This document shows positions 22,737 through 35,900 of a stretch of 37,006 nucleotides of DNA, piece after piece; the first letter of the stretch is position 1; each line of letters opens with the position of its first letter. A model generated the notes under the pieces. That model saw only the letters and a program-made list of their open reading frames with translations. It made no database searches and was not told the DNA's origin. This DNA comes from Bacteroidales bacterium (GTDB taxonomy: Bacteria > Bacteroidota > Bacteroidia > Bacteroidales > P3), in contig JAISTG010000008.1 in the NCBI GenBank assembly GCA_031272705.1, positions 1 through 37,006 on the forward strand, in the 5' to 3' direction. A program made the translations under genes and the position numbers.

Positions 22737-23138
22737 CTAATTACATTTTGCACTTGTTACAGATATTGTCGGGTTCCAAGCATTTAGTTTCACATCTTTA
22801 ACAGTTGCTTGGCTGAATGTTATCGTTTTCGACGATTCACTTTCTCTGGGAACAAGAATTGTTACAGTCTTACTTTCATTCCCCCATTTTACAGTAACTG
22901 TACCCGTTACCGTTTTTTCAGAATCGTTTTGTGCGCTCACTTCAACCGTTCCTTTCTCCCTATCATAAGAAGTAATAGAAGCACTAAAAGTTGCATCTGC
23001 CGTTCCCGCTATTTTGCACTGGGCTGCTTGTGCATTAGCAACATTACTAAAACCCATTCCAAAAACAAAAACCGCTGTCGCAGCTAAAAGAAAAATCTGT
23101 GTTCTTTTCGTTTTAAGTTTCTTTTTTGTTTTGTGCAT
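22737..23138 (-). CDS. small secreted beta-rich protein
   Basis: A 133-residue secreted protein, first of a three-gene operon. After a basic N terminus (HKTKKKLKTKRT) comes a signal peptide, FLLAATAVFVFGMGFSN, ending VANAQ. It is nearly identical to the signal peptide of the LRR protein at 4095-5579, at DNA level as well. The mature part is Thr/Ser/Val-rich (SITSYDREKGTVEVSAQ, VTGTVTVKWGNESKTVTILV) and looks like one Ig-like beta-sandwich. Two cysteines near its ends (AAQCK and SAKCN) could form a disulfide. There is no T9SS domain or lipobox. It is transcribed from 23417-23446 with a long leader. Confidence 0.82.
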   Translation of the reverse strand: MHKTKKKLKTKRTQIFLLAATAVFVFGMGFSNVANAQAAQCKIAGTADATFSASITSYDREKGTVEVSAQNDSEKTVTGTVTVKWGNESKTVTILVPRESESSKTITFSQATVKDVKLNAWNPTISVTSAKCN

Positions 23139-23410
23139 TTTTATAAAAGATTTAAATAAATGCCTACTCCTTCTTTAAGGTCTTTTTTTCGGCTTGTTCA
23201 GACCTGTTTTTCAGATATAAAAATAGCGGACTTACAGATCCGCTTCCATGGTTCACCATAACCTTGTCCCAAATAAGTAAGTCCGCATTTCTGCGAACGT
23301 TACTATATTTTAGGACTTTTAATTGGTGATTTTGGAAGCCCAAATATAGCACACGCTATTATTATTTTACACAACTCGTTGGCAAATCATTACAATTTAC
23401 CTCAAAATTG
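23139..23410 (-). other. long structured leader of the three-gene operon
   Basis: About 270 nt between the expected transcription start and the first ATG. GCGGACTTAC (23226-23235) and GTAAGTCCGC (23277-23286) are exact inverted repeats enclosing GGTT-CACCAT-AACC and a CCATGG palindrome, so a branched structure is possible. GCGGA and TCCGC can also pair locally at 23226-23243, an alternative fold. A 62-codon frame (23164-23352, containing VMVNHGSGSVSPLFLYL) crosses the region. Whether this is an RNA regulator, a leader peptide or a remnant element is not settled. Confidence 0.45.
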
Positions 23411-23416
23411 CGGAGG

Positions 23417-23446
23417 CAAAAGTACAAAAAGTTTTTTAATAGACAA
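23417..23446 (-). promoter_or_regulatory. promoter of the exported-protein operon
   Basis: On the minus strand TTG (23444-23446) and TACTTTTG (23417-23424) are 19 bp apart. Confidence 0.65.
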
Positions 23447-23554
23447 GTTTTTTTGATATATTTTTTTACTTTTTTATTATAAACATGGCTTAAAATGCTT
23501 ACACAGTACGGAAATTCAGCAGTATTTTAATTATAATAAAATTATCGTTTTTTG

Positions 23555-23659
23555 AAATCAAATTATAAAAAATTAGAAACAAATTACAGCATTTTAGAAT
23601 CAAATTCTATTTGTCTAAAACTTGATTCTAATTTCTTATAATCAAGTTTTAATTTTTCA
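23555..23659. repeat. 21-bp array F, 5 units, partly inverted
   Basis: Units at 23555-23575, 23576-23596, 23597-23617, 23618-23638 and 23639-23659. Three carry AATCAA(A/G)TT near the start, one (23576) has AAACAAATT, and one (23618) has the inverted form AAACTTGATTCTA. TAGAATCAA (23595-23603) and TTGATTCTA (23622-23630) form an inverted pair. It lies in the divergent gap between 23417 and 23834. The remaining bases from 23447 to 23833 are AT-rich with no gene seen. Confidence 0.8.
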
Positions 23660-23833
23660 AAATATCATAATAATTTGGAGTAAAAAAGATACGTTGTTTA
23701 ATAAATTTGAAATCAGTGAAATACAATAAAATAAGGATATTTTTTTATTTGCGGACGTTACCTTGTAAAAAAAAAAATTGTTTATTGAAGTGAATTTTTG
23801 AGAGATAATTACGTCCAAATGAAAAAATAATTG

Positions 23834-23841
23834 TATATTTG
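23834..23841 (+). promoter_or_regulatory. promoter of the giant secreted protein, -7 box
   Basis: TATATTTG followed by TCGCTC, giving a leader of about 75 nt. No TTTG is found at the usual distance. Confidence 0.45.
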
Positions 23842-23922
23842 TCGCTCAAATTTAAGGCTAAATGAAAAACTTAAAAGAAATATAAATAATTGTAAATAAG
23901 ATAATAATAAGTTTTAATTGAT

Positions 23923-26900
23923 ATGAAAAAAGCAGTTTTACTATCATCAATTTGTGTAATGTTTGCTCTTGTTACCTTTGGACAGGGAACGCAAACATTT
24001 CTAAAAGATTCTATGGACTTTGAAACACTGTCCATGCCTTATAATGGCTGGACAACCACAGGTACATGTGTGATTCAGACAGGTGTATATGGCTATGGAG
24101 GAGGTAACCGTTCATTACGAATGGTTCCGGGAACACAACCGGATACTTTGAAATCACCTGCGTATTCTCTTGGTCAGGGAAAGTATGCCAGATTGGAGTT
24201 TAGCCATATTCCAATGCTTGCCAATGCAACTGTAGGAGGAAAAATACTTGTGCGGATTTGTGAAAACGGTGTGTGGAATGTCCAACCAAGAGACTTAATA
24301 TATGGAAGTACGGCAACCACAAATCCAACCTGCTATGATAGGGCTTATGGAGACAATGTAGGAACAGCAAGTTTCAGTAATACTAACAGGTTTTTCGCAG
24401 CGTGCTATTATGCAGTACAAAACGTTACGCCGGATAATTCATATTGGAAAAACGAAGTCTTTATGATTACTCCTGATTTGATAGGACCTTCTGTTGATTC
24501 AATACAAATTATGTTTGTTATACCTACCAGCACTGGGTCATGGAGCGGATGGTATTTAGACGATATAAGACTGTATGCGGCTACTTATGCAAGTACTCCT
24601 GTGAAAATACCAAACCTGCGAAATATAGTTTATCCGGAGAATTATACACATCCTAATTGTTCGGATAATTTAATAAGGGTAAAAGTAGATCCGGGCTTGA
24701 GTGCAGTTGGTAATGTAACTTTGTTTTATCAAATAGGAAGTGAAGCGGTGCAATCCGTTGCAATGAATCTTTCTACGGATCCCGGAGTGGAAGCATCTAC
24801 TTATGAGGCATATATTCCTTTTGTTGGATTTGGCATTGATATAAGATGGAGATTAGAAGCAACAAATACGAGAGGGGATTTAACCCGGTTTCCGTATTGT
24901 TTTGGACAATGGAATGTATTTAAGAATGTAAGACCTTTTGTTAATACTTCCCCTTTAAGCACAGAAAATTTAGCTAATAATGATTATGTGTTTTCAAAAG
25001 CCGGAATAAGCACTCGTGGAACACAAATGCGTTACAGTGCTGCCGAACTCACAAGTAAAGGATATACGCCCGGTATTATAAAATACATAAGTTTTAATGT
25101 TACGGAAAAACCTCAAAATTCAGGAATAGTGACTATAGGGGAATTTAGAGTAAGAATGTTTTCGGTAGATCCAACATATGTTAATATCTCTGAATATGGT
25201 GGAGTGCCAATGACAGAAAATAATCCTATATATGTATCTACAAATTCTTTGGTAGCAGGTGGCAGTGGAACATATCAAATAAGCAATCTGGGTTGGAACA
25301 AAATAAGATTGACAACTCCTTTTATTTGGGACGGAGTAAGTGATATAGTTATACAGGTAATATATAACAATCCTTCAACATTTGGCGGTTCCGTAAAGAT
25401 ACAAACGTATTCAACATCCGAAGCGTCAAGATATAAAACCAGAATGATAGATGCGTCTACTAATCAATTATTCTGGGATAAATTTGTAACATCCCCTCAA
25501 CAGATAACATTTGCTACTTCCGTATCCGTAAAACCAAATATCATTTTGGGGTTTGCAGATTGTTTGTTTGGTATTGACGCTGCAATGTCCAACGTTTTAA
25601 CTAACCCTAATACTGCATTGAACAATCCAAAACTTTATAAAGTTGATGCAGGAACGGATAATTTATTTACGGCATGGGTTCGTAATGATGGCTTTTTGGA
25701 ATTGCCGTCAGGGGCTACCAAATGGAATCGTAAGCATACTAATGCCACTAGTTGGGAGACTGCTAACGGAACAGCCTTTGCAAATTTTGCAAGCGGTGTA
25801 TCCCCAATAGATACTTTGATTTCAATAGATAATGATACTACATTTCATCCGTCGGATTCAGTTAGTTTAGCAGGGAATATAAATTTTCCTAATGAAGGAT
25901 ATTATTATATAAAATTTTGGACGGAGATATTGCCTCCTGATATAGACTATAATCAAAGAAATGATACTGCTCACAGAATAAATTACCCAAATTTTGCAAA
26001 CATAGATACATTTGAGGTTGTTTCCTGTTTGTCCGGAGGTATGACAGGAACGTATTCCATAGGTACTTCTGCGGGAGCGGTAAAAAGTTTCAAGACATTT
26101 GAAGAAGCGTTTCGTATGTTAAAGATTTGCGGAGTGGCAGGTCCTGTTACTATCAATGTAGATGCAATGACAGGAGACCAGTATTACACCGACATATTGA
26201 GATTTCCTGTTAATGTACAGGGTGCTTCTGCAACAAATACTATTACATTCAAAGGAACATCGCCTTCCAATCCTACAAAAATGATGGCTAATTCCGGTGG
26301 AAGTGCAAGTTATAATCTTGATAGTTGTTCTCATTTAAGGTTTGAAAACTTCTTATTTCAGCCGGCAAGAGAATATTCTCAAGGTGCAGCAACAGTGTTT
26401 AATCTTTCGGGTGAGACATCGGATATAAAATTCAAAAAGTGTAAGTTTATGAAATTTACACCAGCCTCTTCTTTTGATTCTTGTTACAGGGCAGATATTA
26501 ATTCATTGATAAACGTAAGTGCAGCGAATGACATTACTATAGATAGTTGTACCTTTGCTTTCCCTGTGATAAATGCCATTGATATAAAAGGTATGTCCAG
26601 CAGTCAATTGAGTTCAGGTATTACTATTAGTAATAGTTTGTTTGAAAATGGGCAAGTATTTTCGGGGACAGGTGATACATTGACAACGGAATCAGCCATT
26701 TTTGCAACATATACTTCAGGGTTGAACATAATAAAAGATACTTTTAAGACAGCAATATTACCGGAAGTTACATCAACGATTTATACGGTACGAATAGAAA
26801 ACTCAAAAACTTTTGATGTTTCAAAGAATACATTTAGGCTTGAAAATGTTAGTGGAATTGCTTTGAAAGATATTATTGATGATGATGCGGCGGAAATATA

Positions 26901-29900
26901 TAAAGTATCAAATAATGAAATATCCATTTATAATAATATATTATCAACCATTGGTTCCGGTGTAACTGTTTGTGGTATCAACTTCCTGTCCGGTCATAAA
27001 ACATACATAGCCCATAATAATATGTGGATACGAGATAATGTTATTGACCAATATCCTGCAATAGGTGTAAGAATAGGTGAAGACCAACAAACAATAGACA
27101 GTATCGGTTTTATAAACAATGTTATTGTATCAGAAGGTGGCAGTATGGATAATGGAAGCAGAACAGGTGTTGCAGTATGGTTAAAAACAGAAGAAAATGC
27201 GGTTCTTAATTTTAAGAATAATATCTATTATAAATTAAATCCTCCAGTAACTGACCCTCCGGTTGATAATTCTTCAGACTTATTATTTAAATATGGTGTT
27301 TTTATGCCATCACTCAGTTCCTGGGGGCTTTATACAGGAGAAATAAATTCATTTTATACGGAAAATCCATTTTTTAATTCTTGGAATGATTTGAAAACGA
27401 ATAATCCTTTATTGGTTGATTTTGGTACTGATTTATTGTCTTTAATTCCGGACGATAAAAATGGAGTCTTAAGAGATATTACTCCTAATGCCGGAGCATA
27501 CGAACAGGATTCTTTAGAAAAAGATATAGTTTTGCTGGATACATATATAAAAGGTAAAGGAGTATTTACACAGGGAGATACAAGCACATGGACTGCCTGC
27601 GATTTTGCAAACGACAGCATCACTATAAAATATATGAATATTGGAAATACACCATTTGCAAGTGGTAATGTTACATTGAGATATAGAGTTGGAACTATTA
27701 ACCCTGCTAATGGAAATGTTATTTATGGAACTGCGATACAAAAACCGATTAACTATGCGGTAATGCCTGGAGTTATGTATGAAGAAACATTACCTCCCTA
27801 TAATTTTGCAAATACGGTTCTTAATACAACTCAAAGACGTGTAGTTCAGACTTATTCTACGTGTGCTACAGATTATTTCAAACCAAATGACACAATTATA
27901 ATAAATGTTATATCAAAGGGGCAAGATGCTAAACCGACAGATAAAACAGTTACTGTACCTTATGGACCAACCACTCTTTTAACTGCAAATGAATATCCAA
28001 ATGATTCTATCTATTGGTTTTTGCATGAATCCGACCAGAACTATGTACTGAAATCCCATCAATATCAAACAGGTATTTTGTATGGAGATACTGCATTCTA
28101 TTTTTCTAAAAAAACAGAACAACCTAATGTAAAAATTTCAGAAATACAGATTACTAAAACTGTTGGTTCACAGGGAATAACTTCACCAATACCTATATAT
28201 ATATCTAATGCATTAGGCAATCAAGCCTTTGAAATATCCAATTTGGGAAATGGTCCTATTGACTTAACGGGTTATAAATTTACTTGTTATATAAATTCTT
28301 CTAGTAATAATGATACACTAAAAACGCCTAAGCAACGATATGTTTTCCCTAATAATTACATTTTGCCTGCAAACTCATCTGTTGTGTTAGTTGCAGTTAA
28401 TGCTAATACAGTTCTTCCTAATGGAGCATTGGCTTTGGGTAGTACTTCTGCTTGGAATGTAACGGCAACTCAAAAAATTGGTTATATATTAAGAAAAAAT
28501 GATACAGATTCAACAATAATAGATGCAGTTGCAATAAATGGAGGTATTTTTATGAATACTCTTAATGTTCCTTCTTCTATTTGGCAACACGTAGATACAA
28601 TTAATATAAATAACTCACCTGCTTATGCGGGAATAAGCAGAATAAATGTAACTGCTCCTAACGGGACTGGCTGGAGACTTTCTACGAATTCAAATCCTAT
28701 GACAATAGGTACTTACGATGACATATTAACAACAATGTATGATAATGGCTGTTATGGATATAAGGCAAAATATACAGTAATTGTATCACCTCTACCTGAA
28801 CGAGACCCTTGTATGCAAGATGTTTCTATTGTAGGACAGAGTGATGATAGTATTTGTAATTTGGGTAATGAACATATACAGGTTACATTATTAAATACAG
28901 GAACGTTGCCTATAACAAATCCTATTCCAATTACATGTATGTTATATAGTGGTACAAACTTCACAACGCCGATACAGACTATTACCGATTCATATACTGG
29001 AGGTATAGCAAGTGGTGGTGCAAGTATTAATTATGTGTTAAGCAATACCCTTAACTTGTCTGCACATACAGCAACTACAAATTATACAATAAAGGCTTTT
29101 GTAAATTATACGGGAGATATTCATAATTGGAATGATACAGCAACTACAAGTATAGTTTCTTTGGTTACTCCTTATGCTCCTTCAATAACAAGCCCTGTAA
29201 CTATTCCATATGGTACTCCGGCAACTCTTTCTACAAGTACTGCCACTACACTTAGTTATGTTGCATGGTATGATGATAATATGGTACTCATTGATACTGG
29301 TAATACATACATTACTCCTAACATTTATGAAACAACCTCTTTCTATGTTTCGGCAATAAAAAATGGAGTTAATGGGTGTGAAAGTGATAGAATAGAAGTG
29401 GTCGTTATTCCATCGCCTATTCCAGATTGCGATGTTGCAATTAAAAATTTCAGTTCTCCTTTTGATGAACACGTTCAATCAAATGTATCAGAACCTATTG
29501 ATGTTGTTATAAAAAATTATGGAAACGATCCAATAACTTCCGTTGATATAAACTGGTCATTAGGAGGAATTTTAAAAACTCCTCCTCCTACATGGACAGG
29601 AAATTTAATGCAAGGACAGACAGATACTATTCATCTTGGTGATGAAATTTTTGCTCCTGGAGAAGAAAAAGAATTAAAAGCATGGATAAATAATATGGTA
29701 TGTGATACTATTCCAAGCAATGATACTTTGATCAGAAATCTTGTTGCTTGTTATGGGAATGAAGGAAGTACTACAAATTATACAATAGGAACGTCCGGTG
29801 AAGATTTTCCTTCATTTACGGCTGCTGTTGCTGCATTGGCTACTGCAGGTATTTGTGGTCCGGTTATATTTGATGTCTCGGCAGAAACATATACTGAAAA

Positions 29901-32900
29901 TGTTACAATACCTGAAATACATGGAACATCAACCAAAAGTTATGTATTATTTAGAGGTGCATCTGGTTTAACTCCTACTTTAACTGCTGCAAGCGGTACG
30001 GTACTTACATTTAATAATGCAAGTCATATACGATTTAATAATTTGAATATAGTTAATTCAATGCCGTCTAATTATGCAGGAGTAAATGTAACAAATTCTG
30101 TAGAAATAAATAACAGTGATTCTATAAAATGGTCAAACGTAACATTTAATGCTCCGGCAAAGACAGTGGCTTATCATATAAAATTAGAGGGTCAATGTAA
30201 TAATTTATTTTTTGACACATTGGAATTTACTAATGGAGGATCGTGTATTTACAATTCATTAAGTAATGATTACGTAAATAATATAACTATTAGAGGTAGT
30301 ATTTTTACTAATTTCAAAAGTAATGGTTTAAGTATTCAAAACTTTAATGGAGCAAAAATTGACCATAATAACTTCTTTTCGTTGGATACGGTAAATGCCC
30401 TTAATGCTATATTACTGAGAAATGGCAATGGAGAAATAACTGTAAGCGCAAACAAAGTAACATTAAGAGGTAAAGGTGGAATAAAAACAGGACTTAATTT
30501 GAAAAAACTTTCCGGCACAAATATCAATCCTACTTATGTATATAATAACGTTGTAGCCATAGTGGGAGATACTGTAAATGTAACTTCTCTTGCGTACATG
30601 GGTATAGATATTGATACTATATATAATATGAACATATTCTACAATAGCATAAGAGTGTTTGCAAGTAAAAATTCTACTGCTTCAAAGAGTTTGTCTATAG
30701 GTTCTGGTGAGTCAATTAAGATACAAAACAATAATTTGGAGAATGCAAGTAAAGGATATGTTTATTATGTTAAAGCACCTGGCAGTCAGGTTTCCTATTC
30801 TAACTATAATAATTATAGAGGTACATCGGTAACAGGAAGTAAATTTGTTTCTTGGGGAGGTACTGATGCTGCTACTTTAACGGATTTGAGAGCATTAAAT
30901 TATCAAGAAGGAAATTCTGATTCGGCATATAATCCATTCCGTAGCAATACAGACCTTACCATGTATTATCCTACTTCAATAGTTGGAAAAGCAAATGTGG
31001 TAAGTGCCATAGGAACAGATATAAATAACACATTAAGGCATTATATTAACCCTACCATTGGAGCATACGAATACAGTTTCCCTGAAAAGGATTGGGGTGT
31101 TACAAGTGCATACCCTGACAGAGGAATTGTATTTCCTATAAATGACAGTGTATATGTAGAACATTATGCTATTGGATTAAGAGATTCTTCCTATACAATT
31201 ACAGATGAACAAACTGGAGAGACAACAACACAAACAGAACAAGTTGAATATACAATGTATTCACAGGTAAGAATAGGTAATTTTGGAGATAATGGCTTAA
31301 ATAACATACCTGTAACCATACAATTCTCCAATAGTCCTAATTTTGAAACAGATTCTATTTGTTATGAGGAAGCAGGTACATACAATATTCCTTTGGCATC
31401 AAAAGACATAAGGATATACTCATCTTCTGTTCCTATGAGTTTGCCATTACCGGATGTTCATACGCCGAAAAATAATTCAAGAGTCCTTGCTCATCCTCTT
31501 TATGTTAGAGCATTTACTTCGCCAATGTCCATAGATACAATGCCAATAAATGATTCTACCAAGAGACCTGTCGGACTAACAACCTTGTATTCCGACACAA
31601 CAAAAATTTATATTGAACCTGCTTATGATGTGAAAGTTTTAGACATAGTAACAACAGGTCATATTGGTAAAAAATGCGACTTAAGACAAGATACTGTAGT
31701 TGTTTCAATAAAAAACACAGGACATTTTACTTTAATGCCTACCAATACTTCCAATTGGAAAATGTATTATCAGGTTCAGGGACGACCGCCAATAGAAGAA
31801 TCTGTTCAGTGGGCTAATATGGATATGCAAGACATAGCTCCTGATGTAACAGCAACTTACACATTTGCAACACGTGTTAATTTGTATCCTCAAAATTATG
31901 ATTTTGTAAATATCTGTGATTCAAGTTCAATATATGGCACAGTAATGGATACAATATACAGGGACACTACATATAATATAAGAGCATGGTCTCGTCTCCC
32001 ACTTGACAGCGTATTTGAAAATGACACATCAAAACACACATTAACAACTACAGCGGGCTATACTTCTTATTCAGGCTGGACTTCTATAACTTCTCTTGCT
32101 GATCCTGTTGCTCCTCATGCTCATAACGACACTATTTATTTGGGAACTTATGGACATCCTTGGGCAGACCAGATACAGAAAATTCCATCAAATACTCGTT
32201 TGATAATACGATGGTTTAAGGATTCAACTAACAGAGATAGTGAATTTAATATACCACAAACAGGGACTAATTTAGTAAAGTATCAAAAATCACAGATAGA
32301 TTCAACTATAAAATTATTCCATGATACTACCTATTTCTTAATGACACAACGTACGGATGCAAATCCTGCCTGCACAAGTAAATTTACTCCTATTTCTGTT
32401 ATAATAAGGGATAGAGTGCCAAAAGATTTATCTATGGAACAGATTATAGAGCCTTATTACATAGATACAACCTATACAATACCAATACCTCTTTCATGGG
32501 TTTATATGACTGCCCATGATACGATAAAGGTAAGATTGGCAAATTATGGAACGGATACTGCTTGGGGTAATAATGACTTTAAGTTATGGTATTCCATTAA
32601 ACCTACTTCTCCGGCTAATGCACCGGAAGTATTAAAGGGTGAAGCACATTTCACAGGTTTTGTTCCTCCATTTACAAATCATCCAACAGGAGTTACCGAC
32701 CCTAATAATTATGTGGATTTTGCTTTCCCTTATACCTTCCCTTACAATACAGAACAGGATTCTCTTAATGATATGTCTGCGGACTTTTCCGATCCAAGCA
32801 AAACATATCAGATAAAGACATGGCTGACAGTTGCTAACGATGTTATTCCTCAAAACGATACAATAAGTGATTCAATAGGACGTACAAACTACTTTGCAAA

Positions 32901-35900
32901 ATTAAAACCTCGCAATGGAACATCGGTTTACCCAAGTATTTCAGTATCGGATGTAAAATCACTTGATATATCAAGAGTCCGTTTAGGAGTGCTGGACAAT
33001 TACTCTGTACCTATTGGAAATTCTTACACAAACTACACCCAAACAGCGGATACGGCTATACTATATAAAGGTATATTAGACTCGCTTTATGTTACTGTAA
33101 GTGCTTCTACTTCCATGACAAGGATAGAGGAACATGACACGGTAGATGGTTATGTTAAAGCATATATAGACTGGAACAGAGATGGTGAATTTACTGCTAA
33201 TGAACGTGTTATGGCGTTACCGGTAAAAATGATTGCGGGAGGAGATGTAACAGTCCAAGAAAGAATAAGACCTTATCCTGACCTTAATCCCAATATTATC
33301 AATGGATACACACGTATGAGAGTCCTAGTGTGGGAAGACAAAAAAGTTGGTGATAGTGCAAGCCTCACTCCTTATGATTCCTTTACGAAAGGAGAGGTGG
33401 AGGATTATCTGGTACAAGTTCGTACTATTGACAGTAATAATGCTGCTCTTGCATGGTTTACGCTCCCTGTTGAAGAGAATACAGAAACTCATTCGGATAT
33501 TTATGTTAAGGTTCGTAATGTCGGAATAAATCCTTTGCAACAAGGAACAAAGATTGATTGGAGTAAAAATGGAGGAATAACATGGGAATCTCCATATATT
33601 CTGACAAATGATGACCTTTCTCATTTGGCTGGTGTTACTACTTCTCAAACGGATAGATGGCATAATGTAAAAATTGCTGACTATATCACTATAGATACAG
33701 GTTTAACTCATTTTGTTGCCTATATTACTGCTCCGAACGATGAGTCGCATAAAAATGATACAGCAAATTTATACACATTCCTTTTCAAAACACCAACTCT
33801 GCCTTATGTAACTAATTTTGATAGTTCGGCGATTGATAACAGTAAATCTTTCTGGGCAAAAGAACCTAATTACAAATATCCTTCAAATTGTTGGGAAATA
33901 GGAAAGATTATTAGAACAACGCCTCCAATCACAAATGGAAAGACAGTATTTGATACTGCATATTCACCGGAAAACTGTCTGGTAACAGATTTAGATCAAA
34001 AGCATCCGGCGAACAATGTAAGTATCATATATACACCTATATTTAATATTGGTGTTGTTAAGCCTGACACATTAAGTTTTATGATACGCAGGGCATTAAA
34101 CAGTAATACATCAATGAGAGTTGAATACAAGAGTAAAAACAGTATATGGAGAATACTTGGTGCAATGAATGATGGTTATGGTACTAACTGGTATAATAAT
34201 TCTGCTGGTTTTATTACTACAAAAACTTGGGAAAACGCATCATATTCTTTATTGCATCTTGTTAATGAGGGTCGTATCTCTCCACAGGATGTTCAGTTCC
34301 GTTTTGTTTTCCGTTCGGCTTCTTCCACCCATGATGGTTTTGCAATAGATGATTTCCGTCTCGGTAGGGCTAAATTAGCATTGGATGCAGGTGCTACTTC
34401 AATAAAACTCACACCTGAAATACCAAATTATGGAGACACTATCCATCCTGTGGTATATGTTAAAAATCTGGGTGCTTCTCCATTAACTAATTTCAACATT
34501 CATTATATTGCTCCTGAACTACGTTACCCATCAGGCGATCCGATGATTATTGAACAGTCAAAAGAAATAAATGATACTATGGGAATAATTATTGCTCCCG
34601 GTGATTCTATGCAATTTTCTATGCCGGCTGTGGTCATAGGCTCTAATACACCGCCTCGCTTTACTATTATTGCTCGTGCAAATCACACAAATGAACCATT
34701 ACCATACAGAGATAATGATACTGCAAAACTGCTTGTTACTATTGCTCCTATGCTTAATGATATGGGTGTGCAAGAATTGGTGTATCCAAGAGGGACGATA
34801 GCGGTTGATGAAAATGTTTCCGTAACAGCCAAATTCAAAAACTATGGTGTAGTAAAGCAAAACAATATACCTGTTGCTTATCAGTTATCAACCATAGGCA
34901 GTCCAATAATAAGGGATACCATTCATTTGAACGTGGATTTGGCTTATGGAGAAGAGTGTACTTTCACTTTCAATCAGACTTTCACTGCTCACTACGGACA
35001 GTTTAACATTAAGGTTTGGACGGAATTAGATGCTGATACTTACCATTCTAATGACACGATGATACATCGTATAGGCTGTGCTACAAGTTTCAAAGATTTG
35101 GTAGCAGACGTTGTGATGATAGACGACAATGACCCTACCAGTTTTGGAATTCAACTGAATTTCATAAACAGAAGTACAATGCCTGTTGATAATATCAAAG
35201 TTGGTTATTATGTAAATGATGATATATCTACGGTATTCTCCGAACCATACAATTCAGGAGAGGTTTTGGGTTCATCAATGGGCTACCATACATTTTCTGC
35301 TCGCTTGCCTCGTCAGTACTATTCCAGCATTTGCGGATTTGTACATGTTGATGGGGATACAATAGCCACAAATGATACTACCTGTAACAGATATTTCGGT
35401 TATACCGATGTTTCCGCAGATGCTATTGATGTAGAGGAACGTGATGCTGAAACCTGTCGTTTGCAGGTGCATATCACTAACAGAGGAACATTGGGTAACC
35501 TTAATATTCCGGTAAGATTTCATATTGCTGTTGATGGACAGGAAGTTCATAATGCTTCATACACGCTTGATAACTTCGTTCCCGGACAAAGTATGCCTGT
35601 GATTATGAATTATTTGCTTCCTCGCTCACAAAACAGTGTCTATAACCTTAAAGCGTGGATAGAATTCCCTAATGACATCAATCCAAATAACGATACAACC
35701 ATCAATTACAATGTTGTACGTGATTTAGACAGCGTTGGACTCTACGACATTACTGCTTCCGGCAGATTTATCCTTGAACAGAACACGCCGAACCCTTTGA
35801 ATGATGCAACCGAAATAGATTTTGTTCTGCCACGAAGCGGAAATATCTACTTCTATATTGTTAATAATGAGGGTAAAACGGTTCATACTTACAGGGGAGC

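Noticed and set aside
23164-23352. 62-codon minus-strand frame in the operon leader
   Set aside because: It begins well inside the leader at a non-ATG or weak start and overlaps the inverted repeats; kept only as a remark in the leader entry.
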